From positions 2,108,001 through 2,172,000 of the forward strand of contig NZ_JACBZM010000001.1 of the NCBI RefSeq assembly GCF_013408525.1: a DNA stretch of 64,000 bases, given 5' to 3'. Of the stretch, positions 15,012-22,537 are shown one piece after another. How positions within the stretch are numbered: the stretch's first letter is position 1; every line of letters starts with the position of its first letter. Below the pieces are notes generated by a model. It did not search any database. It was not told the origin of the DNA and worked only from the letters and a program-made list of their open reading frames with translations. The translations under genes and the position numbers were made by a program. The DNA comes from Nocardioides aromaticivorans (GTDB taxonomy: Bacteria > Actinomycetota > Actinomycetes > Propionibacteriales > Nocardioidaceae).

Positions 15012-16528
15012 CACTCCACCGGGGCGAAGTCGCTGGCGTCGCCGGTGGGGTCCGGCGTGGCGGGCGACGTCGGGTCGGGGGTCGTGGACGGCTCGGGCGA
15101 CTCGTCGGCCGGGTCCTCGGCCCGGTCGACCTCGCCGGCGATCTGCTGGACCTTGTCACGGGCGGCGTCGTAGTCGTCGGCGGGGATGCCGTCCTCGACG
15201 CTCGAGGCCAGGCCGTCGGGCAGGTCGTCGACGGAGATGTCGGAGACCTCGTGTACCGAGGACAGCCCCGGGACCTCGACGCCGCGGTAGATGACGACCT
15301 TGCCGTCGTCCTCACCGACGTAGTACTGCCGCTGGCTCCACCAGTACGCCGTGCCGAGCACCACCCACACCAGGCCCACCAGCACGGCGAGCCCCAGCAG
15401 GCGGCGCGGCCAGATGAAGCGCGGCGGCGCCTGGGGGGCGTAGCGCATCGCCTCGGGGTCGGCCGGCGGGTCGGCCCGGATGGCGTAGTCGATGCCCTCC
15501 GGGATCTCCGCCGCGACCGGCTCGAGCTCGCCCGTGTCACCGGAGCGGTGGCCGCGGAAGAGCGCGCGGGGGCGACGCTGGCGCAGGTCGGCCGCGGCGC
15601 CGACGATCATCGGCTCGTGGGGGACGGCGTCCGGGACGGCCTCGGCGACGTCGGCCACGACGCAGGTGACGTTGTCGGAGCTGCCGGCGTCGAGGCTGGC
15701 ACGGACCATCTCGATGGCGCTGAACTCCGGCGAGCCGTCGGCGAGGATCTCGGTGATCCGCGGGTCGTCGAGCACGCCGCACGCGCCGTCGCTGCAGAGG
15801 AAGAGGCGGTCGCCCGCGACGAGCTCGAGCGCGAACAGGTCCGGCTCGACGTCGTGCAGGCCGTCCAGCGCCTTGAGGATGAGGTTGCGGTGGGGGTGGA
15901 CCCGCGCCTCCTCGGCGGTGATCCGGCCCTCGTCGATGAGGCTCTGGACGAAGGTGTGGTCGTTGGTCAGCTGGGAGAGCTCGCCGTCGCGGAGCAGGTA
16001 GGCACGGGAGTCGCCCACGTGGCCGAGCGCCAGCCGGGTGCCGTCGAAGAGGGCGACCGTGGCCGTCGTACTGGTGCCGTTGAGGGAGGGGTCCTGGTCG
16101 ACCTGGTTGCCGATCGCGACGTGGGCCTCGTGGATGCCGTCGCTGACCCGGTCGAGGACGTCGGCGCTGCCCGGCGGCTCGTCGAGCTGGCGCAGCTCGT
16201 TGACGGCCGTGCCGGAGGCGATGTCGCCGCGGGCCGCGCCGCCGACACCGTCGCAGACGGAGAGCAGCCACGGGCCGGCGTACCCGGAGTCCTGGTTGTC
16301 CTTGCGGACCCGGCCCACGTCGGAGACGGCGTAGAAGTCGAGGCTGAGCGGCGCCTTGGGCGCCTTGGCCGGCGCGTCGACGGTGTCCTGCTGGAAGACC
16401 TCCGGGACCTCGGCGGTCGGGTCGGGCGTGGGCCGCTCGGGCGCCTCGGGGTTCTCGACGGTGTCGGGCGCGGTGCTGTCGAGGGGGGAGTCCTCGAGCG
16501 GGACGTCCTCGTCGGGGGTGGGGGCCAT
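15011..16528 (-). CDS. pstP: PP2C-family serine/threonine phosphatase PstP
   Basis: The 505-residue phosphatase reverses PknA/PknB phosphorylation. A 60-residue acidic, proline-rich N-terminal extension precedes the PP2C domain (about residues 62-300). The domain has the metal-binding and catalytic motifs VGRVRKDNQDS, CDGVGG, GHVGDSRAYLLRDG, SDGACGVLDD and GSSDNVTCVVADV. A transmembrane helix (LLGLAVLVGLVWVVLGTAYW) and an extracellular tail follow, ending in a low-complexity Pro/Thr/Asp region. ATG at 16528 touches the fhaB stop (TGATG). Mycobacterial PstP lacks the N-terminal extension of this length. Confidence 0.93.
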   Translation of the reverse strand: MAPTPDEDVPLEDSPLDSTAPDTVENPEAPERPTPDPTAEVPEVFQQDTVDAPAKAPKAPLSLDFYAVSDVGRVRKDNQDSGYAGPWLLSVCDGVGGAARGDIASGTAVNELRQLDEPPGSADVLDRVSDGIHEAHVAIGNQVDQDPSLNGTSTTATVALFDGTRLALGHVGDSRAYLLRDGELSQLTNDHTFVQSLIDEGRITAEEARVHPHRNLILKALDGLHDVEPDLFALELVAGDRLFLCSDGACGVLDDPRITEILADGSPEFSAIEMVRASLDAGSSDNVTCVVADVAEAVPDAVPHEPMIVGAAADLRQRRPRALFRGHRSGDTGELEPVAAEIPEGIDYAIRADPPADPEAMRYAPQAPPRFIWPRRLLGLAVLVGLVWVVLGTAYWWSQRQYYVGEDDGKVVIYRGVEVPGLSSVHEVSDISVDDLPDGLASSVEDGIPADDYDAARDKVQQIAGEVDRAEDPADESPEPSTTPDPTSPATPDPTGDASDFAPVE

Positions 16529-16995
16529 CACTTCCTCAGCTCCACGATGGTCTTTCCGATCCGGACCTGCGAGCCGAGCCCGATCGGGACGGGCTGCGTG
16601 ATCCGCTGGCTGCCGAGGTAGGTGCCGTTGGTGGAGCCGAGGTCCTCGACGTACCACTGGCCGCCGGACGACACGATCCGCGCGTGCCGGGTCGACACGT
16701 AGTCGTCGTCGAGCCGGATGGCCGCGTCGTTGCCGCGTCCGATCAGGACCGGCGCGTTGGCGAGGTCGGCGGTGATGCCGGTGTTGACGCCCTGCACCAC
16801 CGCGACGTGGGTGGGCTGGCCGCGACGCGGCGCCGGCGGCGGCTTGGGGGCGCGCGGCTGCTTGCCGGGCGCGGCCGGCGTGGGCACGCGGGCGCCGAAC
16901 ATGTCCGAGCGGATGACCGAGATGGCCGACAGCACGAAGATCCAGAGGATCGCGAGGTACGCGATCCGCACCAGGAACAGGGTCAGCTCAGACAT
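16528..16995 (-). CDS. fhaB: FHA-domain membrane protein FhaB (FipA)
   Basis: The 155-residue protein has a single N-terminal transmembrane helix (LTLFLVRIAYLAILWIFVLS), a proline-rich linker and a C-terminal FHA domain (about residues 78-150). Phosphothreonine-binding signatures are VLIGRGNDAAI, STRHARI and DLGSTNGTYLG. FHA domains bind phosphothreonine on PknA/PknB substrates and link kinase signalling to FtsZ and wall synthesis. The start at 16995 overlaps the fhaA end by eight bases. Confidence 0.94.
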   Translation of the reverse strand: MSELTLFLVRIAYLAILWIFVLSAISVIRSDMFGARVPTPAAPGKQPRAPKPPPAPRRGQPTHVAVVQGVNTGITADLANAPVLIGRGNDAAIRLDDDYVSTRHARIVSSGGQWYVEDLGSTNGTYLGSQRITQPVPIGLGSQVRIGKTIVELRK

Positions 16996-17725
16996 CGGAG
17001 GCCTCCTCGAGGAGCCGGAGGACGAGGGACGTGTGGCCGACCTGGACCCGGGAGCCGTCGCGCAGGGTCGACCGCGCGACCTTCTGCCCGTCGACGCGGA
17101 TGCCGTTGGTCGAGCCCATGTCGTGCACCTCGACATGGACCGGTCCGTCGCCGGGAGCGGCGCCGGTGCCGGTCTGGGTGGTGATGAGGAACTCGGCGTG
17201 CCGCCGGCTGACGCCGGGGTCGTTGATCCGGATGTCGGCCTCGCTGCCGCGCCCGACCACGAGGCCCGGCGCCTGCAGCGGGTGCTGCGTGCCGTTGACC
17301 TCGAGGACCGCGCGGGTGCGCTGGCTGCTGCTGCGCCGCGAGTGCCCGGTCACCGCCGCCTCGGCCTGGCTGCGCACCCGGAACCGGCCGGTGGTGAGGT
17401 CGTCGGCCGCCTCGAAGGTGATCCGGATCGGCCCGGGGAAGACGTAGGACTGCAGCTCGGCGTGCTCGGTCAGCTGCTCGGTGAGCTCGGTCGCCAGCGT
17501 CGAGTCGTACGGCGCCAGCCGCTCCAGGTCGCCGGGGGACAGCTCGACCACGAAGCTGTTGGGCACCAGCCGCCGCTGCCGCGAGAGCACCTGCGCCTTG
17601 TTGTCCAGCTCGCGCTGGAGCGCGGCCGCGATCTCGACGGGCTGCACGGCGCTGCGGAAGGTCCGGGCGAACACGCCGGAGATCGCCTGCTCCAGCCGCT
17701 GCTCGAATCGCTGCAGTCCCCCCAC
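16988..17725 (-). CDS. fhaA: FHA-domain protein FhaA with DUF3662 N-terminal domain
   Basis: The 245-residue cytoplasmic protein has a DUF3662 domain (residues about 1-115; FEQRLEQAISGVFARTF at the start, VPNSFVVELSP inside) and a C-terminal FHA domain (VVGRGSEADIRI, VSRRHAEF, DMGSTNGIRVDG). In mycobacteria FhaA binds the phosphorylated pseudokinase domain of MviN/MurJ and regulates wall synthesis. It is the first gene of the seven-gene operon. The start is GTG at 17725 with a strong ribosome site (GAGGAGGG) seven bases upstream. No clear sigma-70-type promoter could be assigned in the 189 bases up to the tRNA gene. Confidence 0.94.
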   Translation of the reverse strand: MGGLQRFEQRLEQAISGVFARTFRSAVQPVEIAAALQRELDNKAQVLSRQRRLVPNSFVVELSPGDLERLAPYDSTLATELTEQLTEHAELQSYVFPGPIRITFEAADDLTTGRFRVRSQAEAAVTGHSRRSSSQRTRAVLEVNGTQHPLQAPGLVVGRGSEADIRINDPGVSRRHAEFLITTQTGTGAAPGDGPVHVEVHDMGSTNGIRVDGQKVARSTLRDGSRVQVGHTSLVLRLLEEASDV

Positions 17726-17859
17726 GTGCCTGCCCTCCTCTCGCCGGTCGGTCGTCCGTCGTCTGCGTCATTGCCCGTCGGGCCTGTCCGGACACGGGTC
17801 ACTCGATCGTATCGGTGGCGGCCTCGAAGCCCCGGGACCTCGTCCGCCACCCCCCGGTT

Positions 17860-17889
17860 TTGGGCGATGGGGCGAGGCTGGGATAGCCT
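17860..17889 (+). promoter_or_regulatory. Candidate promoter of tRNA-Leu
   Basis: TTGGGC (17860-17865) and TAGCCT (17884-17889) are separated by 18 bases and lie 26 bases upstream of the tRNA start, a normal distance for a tRNA leader. The small hairpin CTGTC-GAAA-GACAG sits between this promoter and the tRNA. The match to sigma-70-type consensus is moderate. Confidence 0.4.
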
Positions 17890-17914
17890 TGCCCGGCTGT
17901 CGAAAGACAGTGAC

Positions 17915-17998
17915 GCGCGAGTGGCGGAATAGGCAGACGCGCACGGTTCAGGTCCGTGTGTCCGAAAGGACGTGGGGGTTCAACTCCCCCCTCGCGCA
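17915..17998 (+). tRNA. tRNA-Leu (anticodon CAG)
   Basis: The acceptor arms GCGCGAG (17915-17921) and CTCGCGC (17991-17997) pair fully. The anticodon arm CACGG-TTCAGGT-CCGTG puts CAG at 17949-17951. A long variable arm (TGTCCGAAAGGACG) marks a class II tRNA, and the T arm is GGGGGTTCAACTCCCCC. CCA is not encoded. Its 3' end is followed immediately by a terminator-like hairpin and the integrase gene, so it is the integration target of the ICE. Confidence 0.97.
17970..17998 (+). other. Putative attL: 3' end of tRNA-Leu used by the ICE
   Basis: Tyrosine integrases of actinobacterial elements commonly recombine within the T arm and acceptor stem of tRNA genes, and the integrase gene here starts 109 bases after the tRNA. 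The identity block is expected inside this stretch and should reappear at the far end of the element. I did not find a second copy of the tRNA 3' end inside the window, so attR probably lies beyond 64,000. Exact limits are not determinable from one end. Confidence 0.55.
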
Positions 17999-18001
17999 CG
18001 T

Positions 18002-18034
18002 GAGTAGCCCCGGGGATGACCTGGGGCTTTACTC
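18002..18034 (+). terminator. Hairpin after tRNA-Leu
   Basis: GAGTAGCCCCGGGG pairs with CCTGGGGCTTTACTC across a short loop, giving a strong, slightly interrupted stem right after the tRNA. It could terminate tRNA transcription and shield the integrase from read-through, or form part of the attachment site. Confidence 0.55.
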
Positions 18035-18106
18035 ATTTCCGGAGTTAGCCTGATCGCCCAAGGGCGCACGAAGGGTGCACCAGCCTCTACTCGGAGAGGT
18101 TTGGAC

Positions 18107-19465
18107 ATGGCATACATAGAGAAGCGACACCGCACAGACGGCGGGATCTCGGCGCGCGTGAAGTGGCGTCTGGGAGGCACCCGAGACGGTGCGATACAGC
18201 TCGAGGTCTTCAGTGCCGGGACCGACGCACAGAACCTCGCACGGGCCGACGGCTTCAAGAAGATGGTGGACGCTGCTGGCCAGCGGTGGCCGGCCGGCTG
18301 GGTAAAGGGCGAGGGATTCGTCCGACCGGCCAGCGAGGCGGACCCCCTAACCGAGCCCCCGCGGTTCGTTGACATCGGCGAGGAATACGTCCGCCAGATC
18401 GTCGACCTCTCGCCCGGCCAGCGCAAGCGCTACCTGGGCCACCTCCGCATGCTGGAAGAGACCAGGATCCGAGGATCACTGATCTTCACAAAGCCGGTGA
18501 CCGCAATCACCGAGGCAGACCTCAAGGATTGGTTGATCGACTGGGACCGGTCACTCAAGACGAAGGCGAACTATCACGGCCTGATCTACGGAGTCTTCGG
18601 ATACGCCGTCAAGCGCGGTTGGCTGCCTGCGAACCCTGCCGTCGGGACGGCACCACGGATGTCCAGGGTGAAGCAGTCAAGACCTGAGCTGCGCTTCCTC
18701 ACCGAACGAGAACTGCAGCGTGCTGTCGAACTGGCCGGACCATACGCCGACCTACTGACCGTTGCCGTGGGCACCGGCATGCGATTCGGCGAACTCGGAG
18801 CTCTCTGGGTCTCCGACGTGGACCTCGAGCGTCGCACGATCCGAATCAACAAGGCGTGGAAGCGCAATGGAGAGGACGACGCAACCGACGTGCCCGGGTG
18901 GCTCGCCAAGCTGTTGAAGGCCAAGCACACGATGCGCGATCACCACCTCGGCGTACCAAAGACCACCAAGTCGCGCCGGACGATCACCATCTCGCCTGCG
19001 CTCGTCGCCGTCTTGCGCAAGCGGATCAGAGGCAAGGCAGCTGACGACTTCGTCTTCGTGTCGAACGCTGGATACCCGCTGCACAACGGGGACTTCAGCA
19101 CGCACGTGTGGCGAAAGCTGATGACGGCCCTCGAAGCCGAGGGCATCAGTCGATTCAGGTTTCACGACCTGCGGCACACCCACGTCGCGTGGTTGATCGC
19201 TGGCGGTGCACCATTGCCCCACATCCAGGCACGGTTGGGGCATGAGTCGATCACGACGACGATCGACACCTACGGCCATCTACTTCCCGCCGGTGACGAA
19301 CTCATCTCCGGCATCATCGACACTGCGCTGACCGGAGGGACAATCCGCCCCAGCTCTGGGTCGTCCACGGGAACGAAGGCGAAGGGAAAGAAGTCCAAGA
19401 AGCACGCCAAGGCGGCTTCGGACCAGCGCTTGTCGCCTTTGGCCGAGAAGAGCGTCGGCACTTGA
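18107..19465 (+). CDS. int: Tyrosine recombinase / site-specific integrase of the ICE
   Basis: The 452-residue protein has an N-terminal arm-binding region, a core-binding SAM-like domain (about residues 85-180) and a C-terminal catalytic domain. The catalytic residues are in GTGMRFGELGAL (first Arg, about residue 225), HDLRHTHVAWL (His-x-x-Arg, about 353), GHESITTTIDTYGHLL (late His and the nucleophile Tyr, about 388). All required residues are present, so it should be active. The start ATG at 18107 has a ribosome site GGAGAGG; TTG at 18101 is in frame but less likely. The base composition is lower in GC than the chromosome to the left, as is common for ICE ends. Confidence 0.95.
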   Translation: MAYIEKRHRTDGGISARVKWRLGGTRDGAIQLEVFSAGTDAQNLARADGFKKMVDAAGQRWPAGWVKGEGFVRPASEADPLTEPPRFVDIGEEYVRQIVDLSPGQRKRYLGHLRMLEETRIRGSLIFTKPVTAITEADLKDWLIDWDRSLKTKANYHGLIYGVFGYAVKRGWLPANPAVGTAPRMSRVKQSRPELRFLTERELQRAVELAGPYADLLTVAVGTGMRFGELGALWVSDVDLERRTIRINKAWKRNGEDDATDVPGWLAKLLKAKHTMRDHHLGVPKTTKSRRTITISPALVAVLRKRIRGKAADDFVFVSNAGYPLHNGDFSTHVWRKLMTALEAEGISRFRFHDLRHTHVAWLIAGGAPLPHIQARLGHESITTTIDTYGHLLPAGDELISGIIDTALTGGTIRPSSGSSTGTKAKGKKSKKHAKAASDQRLSPLAEKSVGT

Positions 19466-19534
19466 GGCCGACCCGCTGTAGTTCACCGGGCCCGAGCTTG
19501 CACAAGCTGGCGCGGCCGCGGGACCGCACACGGA

Positions 19535-19792
19535 TCAGAGCTTTGAGCGGCGACGGTTGGATCCCGGCGGCCGGACGGCAGTCAGCGCGTCGGGTGAGGC
19601 GGAGACTGGCTGCTCTCCCGCCTCGATCAGTTCGTCGAGGTGCTCTGGGCGAAAACGGACATGCTTGCCGATTCGTGTGCATCGCACTCTCCGCTCCCGA
19701 ACAGCATCCGCGACCCACCTCGTCGGAACGTTGAGATAGGTAGCCGCCTCCTCGATGGTGAACAGCGGACGCCAGCTCGATGCCTCGCTCAC
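19535..19792 (-). CDS. Excisionase-like helix-turn-helix protein
   Basis: This 85-residue protein has a MerR/excisionase-type winged helix: LFTIEEAATYLNVPTRWVAD followed by RVRCTRIGKHVRFRPEHLDE. Such proteins bend DNA at attachment sites and direct the integrase towards excision. The position, opposite and convergent to int, suits a recombination directionality factor. GTG at 19792 overlaps the stop of the next upstream gene by four bases (GTGA), so the pair is translated together. A longer in-frame start exists but runs into the neighbour. Confidence 0.8.
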   Translation of the reverse strand: MSEASSWRPLFTIEEAATYLNVPTRWVADAVRERRVRCTRIGKHVRFRPEHLDELIEAGEQPVSASPDALTAVRPPGSNRRRSKL

Positions 19793-20031
19793 AGCCGTCC
19801 CCCGGTTTCTCGAACGTCCATGACGACGGTCGACGGAGCGATCCATCGCCGCACCTCGTCGACCGTCGTATAGAGCCGCCCATTGCCGTTGAACCTCCAG
19901 AATCGCGGGCCAGACCCTCGTGATTGCCAGGCATGCACCGTCGCCTGCGGCAGTCGAGCAAGACTGCAGAACTCGTCGATGGTCAGCAGTGCGCTGCCAT
20001 TCCAGTCGGCAGGGATTTCGATGGGCTGCAC
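19789..20031 (-). CDS. Second small HTH (excisionase/AlpA-like) protein
   Basis: This 80-residue protein contains LLTIDEFCSLARLPQATVHA then RGSGPRFWRFNGNGRLYTTV, the plan of MerR-like excisionase-family DNA-binding domains (AlpA/HTH_17 type). I chose GTG at 20031 because GAGAGGAG lies seven bases upstream and the family homology starts soon after. It is the first gene of a two-gene leftward unit with the excisionase-like gene. Two such genes in tandem could mean one is the true excisionase and the other a transcription regulator of excision or transfer. Confidence 0.72.
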   Translation of the reverse strand: MQPIEIPADWNGSALLTIDEFCSLARLPQATVHAWQSRGSGPRFWRFNGNGRLYTTVDEVRRWIAPSTVVMDVRETGGRL

Positions 20032-20217
20032 GAGAACGCTCCTCTCAATGTCCGGACGGTCTCCTAAGTCCGTGCAGCTCCCCGGGGCGATCAAATCCGG
20101 CCAACTTGCTAGAAGAGCGACACCGCCGGGTACGTCGGTCGCATCGCAGCTCCCCATCGTGCGTTGGTCGTCTGAGTCGCCTTCCGACGAGCAGACACGC
20201 GCTACGACACTGGGCGG

Positions 20218-20223
20218 TAGAGT
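20218..20223 (+). promoter_or_regulatory. Candidate -10 element for a leaderless mRNA of the XRE regulator gene
   Basis: TAGAGT matches the TANNNT consensus and ends ten bases before the ATG at 20233. Transcription would thus begin at or next to the start codon, which is frequent in actinobacteria. No convincing -35 box is visible. It lies in the 201-base divergent region between the two HTH operons. Confidence 0.35.
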
Positions 20224-20232
20224 TCGCCGCTG

Positions 20233-20679
20233 ATGGTCTCCGCCCTTGACCCCTCAGAACTGCGCGCTGCTCGCGAGAAGGCTGGCCTGACTCAGCACGA
20301 GTTGGCACGTCTCGTTGGTGCTGCTGGCGGGGAGCGAGTATCGCGCTGGGAGCTCGGCACGTCCGTTCCCCGGCCGGACTTCCTCGTCAGACTCGCAAGA
20401 GCCCTCGATATCCCGACCCTTCGTCTCATTCACATTGACGGCGAGATGCCCGACCTCAGGGCACTTCGACTTCAGGCTGGGCTAACGGTGCCGAGGCTGG
20501 CCGCGGCCGTGAACGTGGCTGTGCCTACCTACTACGCGTGGGAACAGGGTCGCTGGGCTCGGCTCCCTGCGTCCAAGCAGCTCGACAAACTCGCCCTCGC
20601 GCTAGGGCAGCCCCTTGATGTCGTTGACGCCGCCTTCTATGAGGCTCAACGTCAGCGCGCGCGGGGAACGGAGAAGTAG
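20233..20679 (+). CDS. XRE-family regulator with two helix-turn-helix domains
   Basis: The 148-residue protein carries two Cro/C1-type HTH domains in tandem: residues about 8-65 (LRAAREKAGLTQHELARLVG, then SRWELGTSVPRPDFL) and about 75-130 (LRALRLQAGLTVPRLAAAVN, then YYAWEQGRW). It is divergent from the excisionase-like pair, the classic layout of a repressor that controls excision and transfer. No ribosome site is evident, which agrees with a leaderless transcript. Role as the ICE master repressor is inferred from position. Confidence 0.82.
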   Translation: MVSALDPSELRAAREKAGLTQHELARLVGAAGGERVSRWELGTSVPRPDFLVRLARALDIPTLRLIHIDGEMPDLRALRLQAGLTVPRLAAAVNVAVPTYYAWEQGRWARLPASKQLDKLALALGQPLDVVDAAFYEAQRQRARGTEK

Positions 20680-21013
20680 CCGCAGGCCGGAGTTCCGACG
20701 CGGTCGGCACACGCCCCAGGTTTTGACGGATATCCACAAGGAAAAAAGCCCTTCCGGGAGAGCCGGATGATTTGTGGTCCCATGGATCCGGACGTTCGGT
20801 GCGCGAAGAGCAGGTCAGTCCCATCGGGGGGACTGACCGCGCAACCGCTCCCGGTCAGGACTCGGGCGATGACATCTCGGAACTGGTCACCTGTGGACAG
20901 CAGTCAGGTCGATAGAAAGGCACTAGTGTGTTTGTGTCGAGTGGGGTTGCTGTTGACCGCTCCGAGCCCGTCTTGACACGTAGGTGATCGAGACAGGAGA
21001 GGACTCGGGAACC
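20680..21013 (+). promoter_or_regulatory. Regulatory region ahead of the Tad operon
   Basis: This 334-base stretch has no supportable gene. It holds an A-rich patch, the 26-base inverted repeat at 20813-20838, a GGGGGGACT string (20826-20834) resembling the GGGGGGACG boxes found elsewhere in the element, and TANNNT-type boxes such as TAGTGT near 20924. The ribosome site AGGAGAGG for the first Tad gene lies at its end. The promoter of the operon should be here, but I cannot place it with confidence. Confidence 0.5.
20813..20838. repeat. 10-bp perfect inverted repeat upstream of the Tad operon
   Basis: GGTCAGTCCC and GGGACTGACC flank a six-base loop, ATCGGG. It may be an operator for the nearby XRE regulator or a terminator for its transcript, which ends 133 bases before it. 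Confidence 0.6.
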
Positions 21014-21694
21014 ATGTCGATGAACATCACTCAAGAGCACTCGGGCGAGGCGCCCGCGAACAGCTCAGGGACGCCGCCCGTTAATCACTTCCCACGGCTC
21101 CGACGACGCCGCAGGCGTTGGGTGTTCGCAGTCTGTGCAGCATTGGTCGCTGCCGGAGCGCTGGGCACCTCGTTCGCCTTCACCTCGGTCAACGACACCC
21201 AGGAGGTCCTCGTCGTCGCCAACGACATCAAGCGCGGCGAGACCATCGACGTAGGTGACCTGGCCGTCGTCCGAGTCAGCGTGGATCCCGCGCTGACCCC
21301 GGTCCCCGGCAGCCAAAAGGCCCAGCTGGAGGGCAGCCGCGCGGCGGTCGACCTGTGGGCCGGCACCCTGCTCACTGAGCAGGCAGTCACCGACAGCCTG
21401 GTGCCGGGGCAGGGGGAGTCACTGGTGGGCATCAGCCTCACTCCCGCCCAGATGCCTTCGGAGCCTCTCTACGGCGGCGACGCCGTCCGGATCGTCACCA
21501 CGCCCGGCGACCAGGGCGAGGTGACCGACAAAGAGCCGGTCACGATCGAGGCAGTCGTGGTTGGTGTTAGCCGCGTCGAGGAGACGGGGGAGACCGTCGT
21601 CGACGTCTCGGTGCCCGAGCGCGAGGCCGCCGACCTGGCCGCCCGTGCCGCCACCGGACGCGTCGCGCTCGTCCTGGACGCCCGGGAGCGCTGA
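21014..21694 (+). CDS. SAF-domain, CpaB/RcpC-like protein
   Basis: The 226-residue protein has an arginine-rich stretch, one transmembrane helix (VFAVCAALVAAGALGTSFAF, about residues 38-58) and an extracytoplasmic SAF domain (about 68-130). The latter has VLVVANDIKRGETID and the late LVGISLTPAQMP typical of CpaB. CpaB/RcpC proteins belong to Tad pilus assembly systems. I chose ATG at 21014 with AGGAGAGG upstream; an in-frame GTG at 20984 would start before that site. It is the first gene of the Tad operon, three bases ahead of the CpaE-like gene. Confidence 0.78.
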   Translation: MSMNITQEHSGEAPANSSGTPPVNHFPRLRRRRRRWVFAVCAALVAAGALGTSFAFTSVNDTQEVLVVANDIKRGETIDVGDLAVVRVSVDPALTPVPGSQKAQLEGSRAAVDLWAGTLLTEQAVTDSLVPGQGESLVGISLTPAQMPSEPLYGGDAVRIVTTPGDQGEVTDKEPVTIEAVVVGVSRVEETGETVVDVSVPEREAADLAARAATGRVALVLDARER

Positions 21695-21697
21695 GCC

Positions 21698-22537
21698 ATG
21701 GCGCTGATCGTCCTGGCCTCCGCGAGCGGCTCGCCCGGCGTCTCCACCACCGCGCTCGGGCTCACCCTCAACTGGCACCGCCCCGTGCTCCTGGTCGACG
21801 CCGACCCGACCGGATCGTCCGCGGTGTTCGCCGGCTACTTCCACGGCACCCAGGAGCCAACCGGCGGGCTGATCAACCTCGCGCTGTCCCTGCGCGAGGG
21901 GACGCTGGCCGACGCCCTGCCCCGCGAGACGCTGCTGCTGGACCCTGAGGCGCCGGCCGAGCGGTCGGCGTGGTTCCTGCCCGGCATCCGGGCCCACGAG
22001 CAGGCTCCCAGCCTGATGCCGCTGTGGGATCCGCTCATCGAGCAGCTGCGGGCGCTGGAGCGCAACGGCCAGGACGTCGTCGTCGACGCCGGCCGGCTCG
22101 GCCTCGCCGGCTGGCCCCAGCCGCTCATCGACGCCGCCGACCTCACCCTGCTCGTCACCCGCAGCTCTCTGCCGGCGCTGGCCGGTGCGACCAGCTGGGC
22201 CAAGACCCTGCGGGCCCAGTTCGCGGCGGTCGGTGGCCTCTCCCGCCTCGGGGCCCTCCTCGTCGACGAGGACCGCCGCTGGCCCGCGGTGCCCACCGGA
22301 GCCCGAGTCCGCCCCTACACCGCACGCCACATCGCCAAGGCCCTGCAGATCCCCGTGGTCTTCTCGGTCGACTGGGAGCCCGAAGCCGCGGAGGTCTACT
22401 CCCACGGCGCCCGCAAGCCCCGCAAGTTCGAGTCCTCTGGCCTGCTGCGCGGCTACCGGGCCAGCGCCGCGGCCATCCAGTCCATCCTCGCCGCCAACCA
22501 GGCTGCCCTCGCCCCCACGAACGGAGGCCGAGCATGA
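21698..22537 (+). CDS. CpaE/MinD-like P-loop protein with degenerate Walker A
   Basis: The 279-residue protein has a SIMIBI-class fold: VLASASGSPGVSTTALGL replaces the deviant Walker A (normally KGGxGKT), with LLVDADPTGS as the second acidic motif and DLTLLVTRSSLPAL in place of the usual switch region. The Walker lysines are missing, so ATPase activity is doubtful. In Tad systems CpaE-like proteins localise the apparatus at the membrane or pole. Its position between the SAF protein and TadA supports that role. The stop overlaps tadA by four bases. Confidence 0.75.
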   Translation: MALIVLASASGSPGVSTTALGLTLNWHRPVLLVDADPTGSSAVFAGYFHGTQEPTGGLINLALSLREGTLADALPRETLLLDPEAPAERSAWFLPGIRAHEQAPSLMPLWDPLIEQLRALERNGQDVVVDAGRLGLAGWPQPLIDAADLTLLVTRSSLPALAGATSWAKTLRAQFAAVGGLSRLGALLVDEDRRWPAVPTGARVRPYTARHIAKALQIPVVFSVDWEPEAAEVYSHGARKPRKFESSGLLRGYRASAAAIQSILAANQAALAPTNGGRA

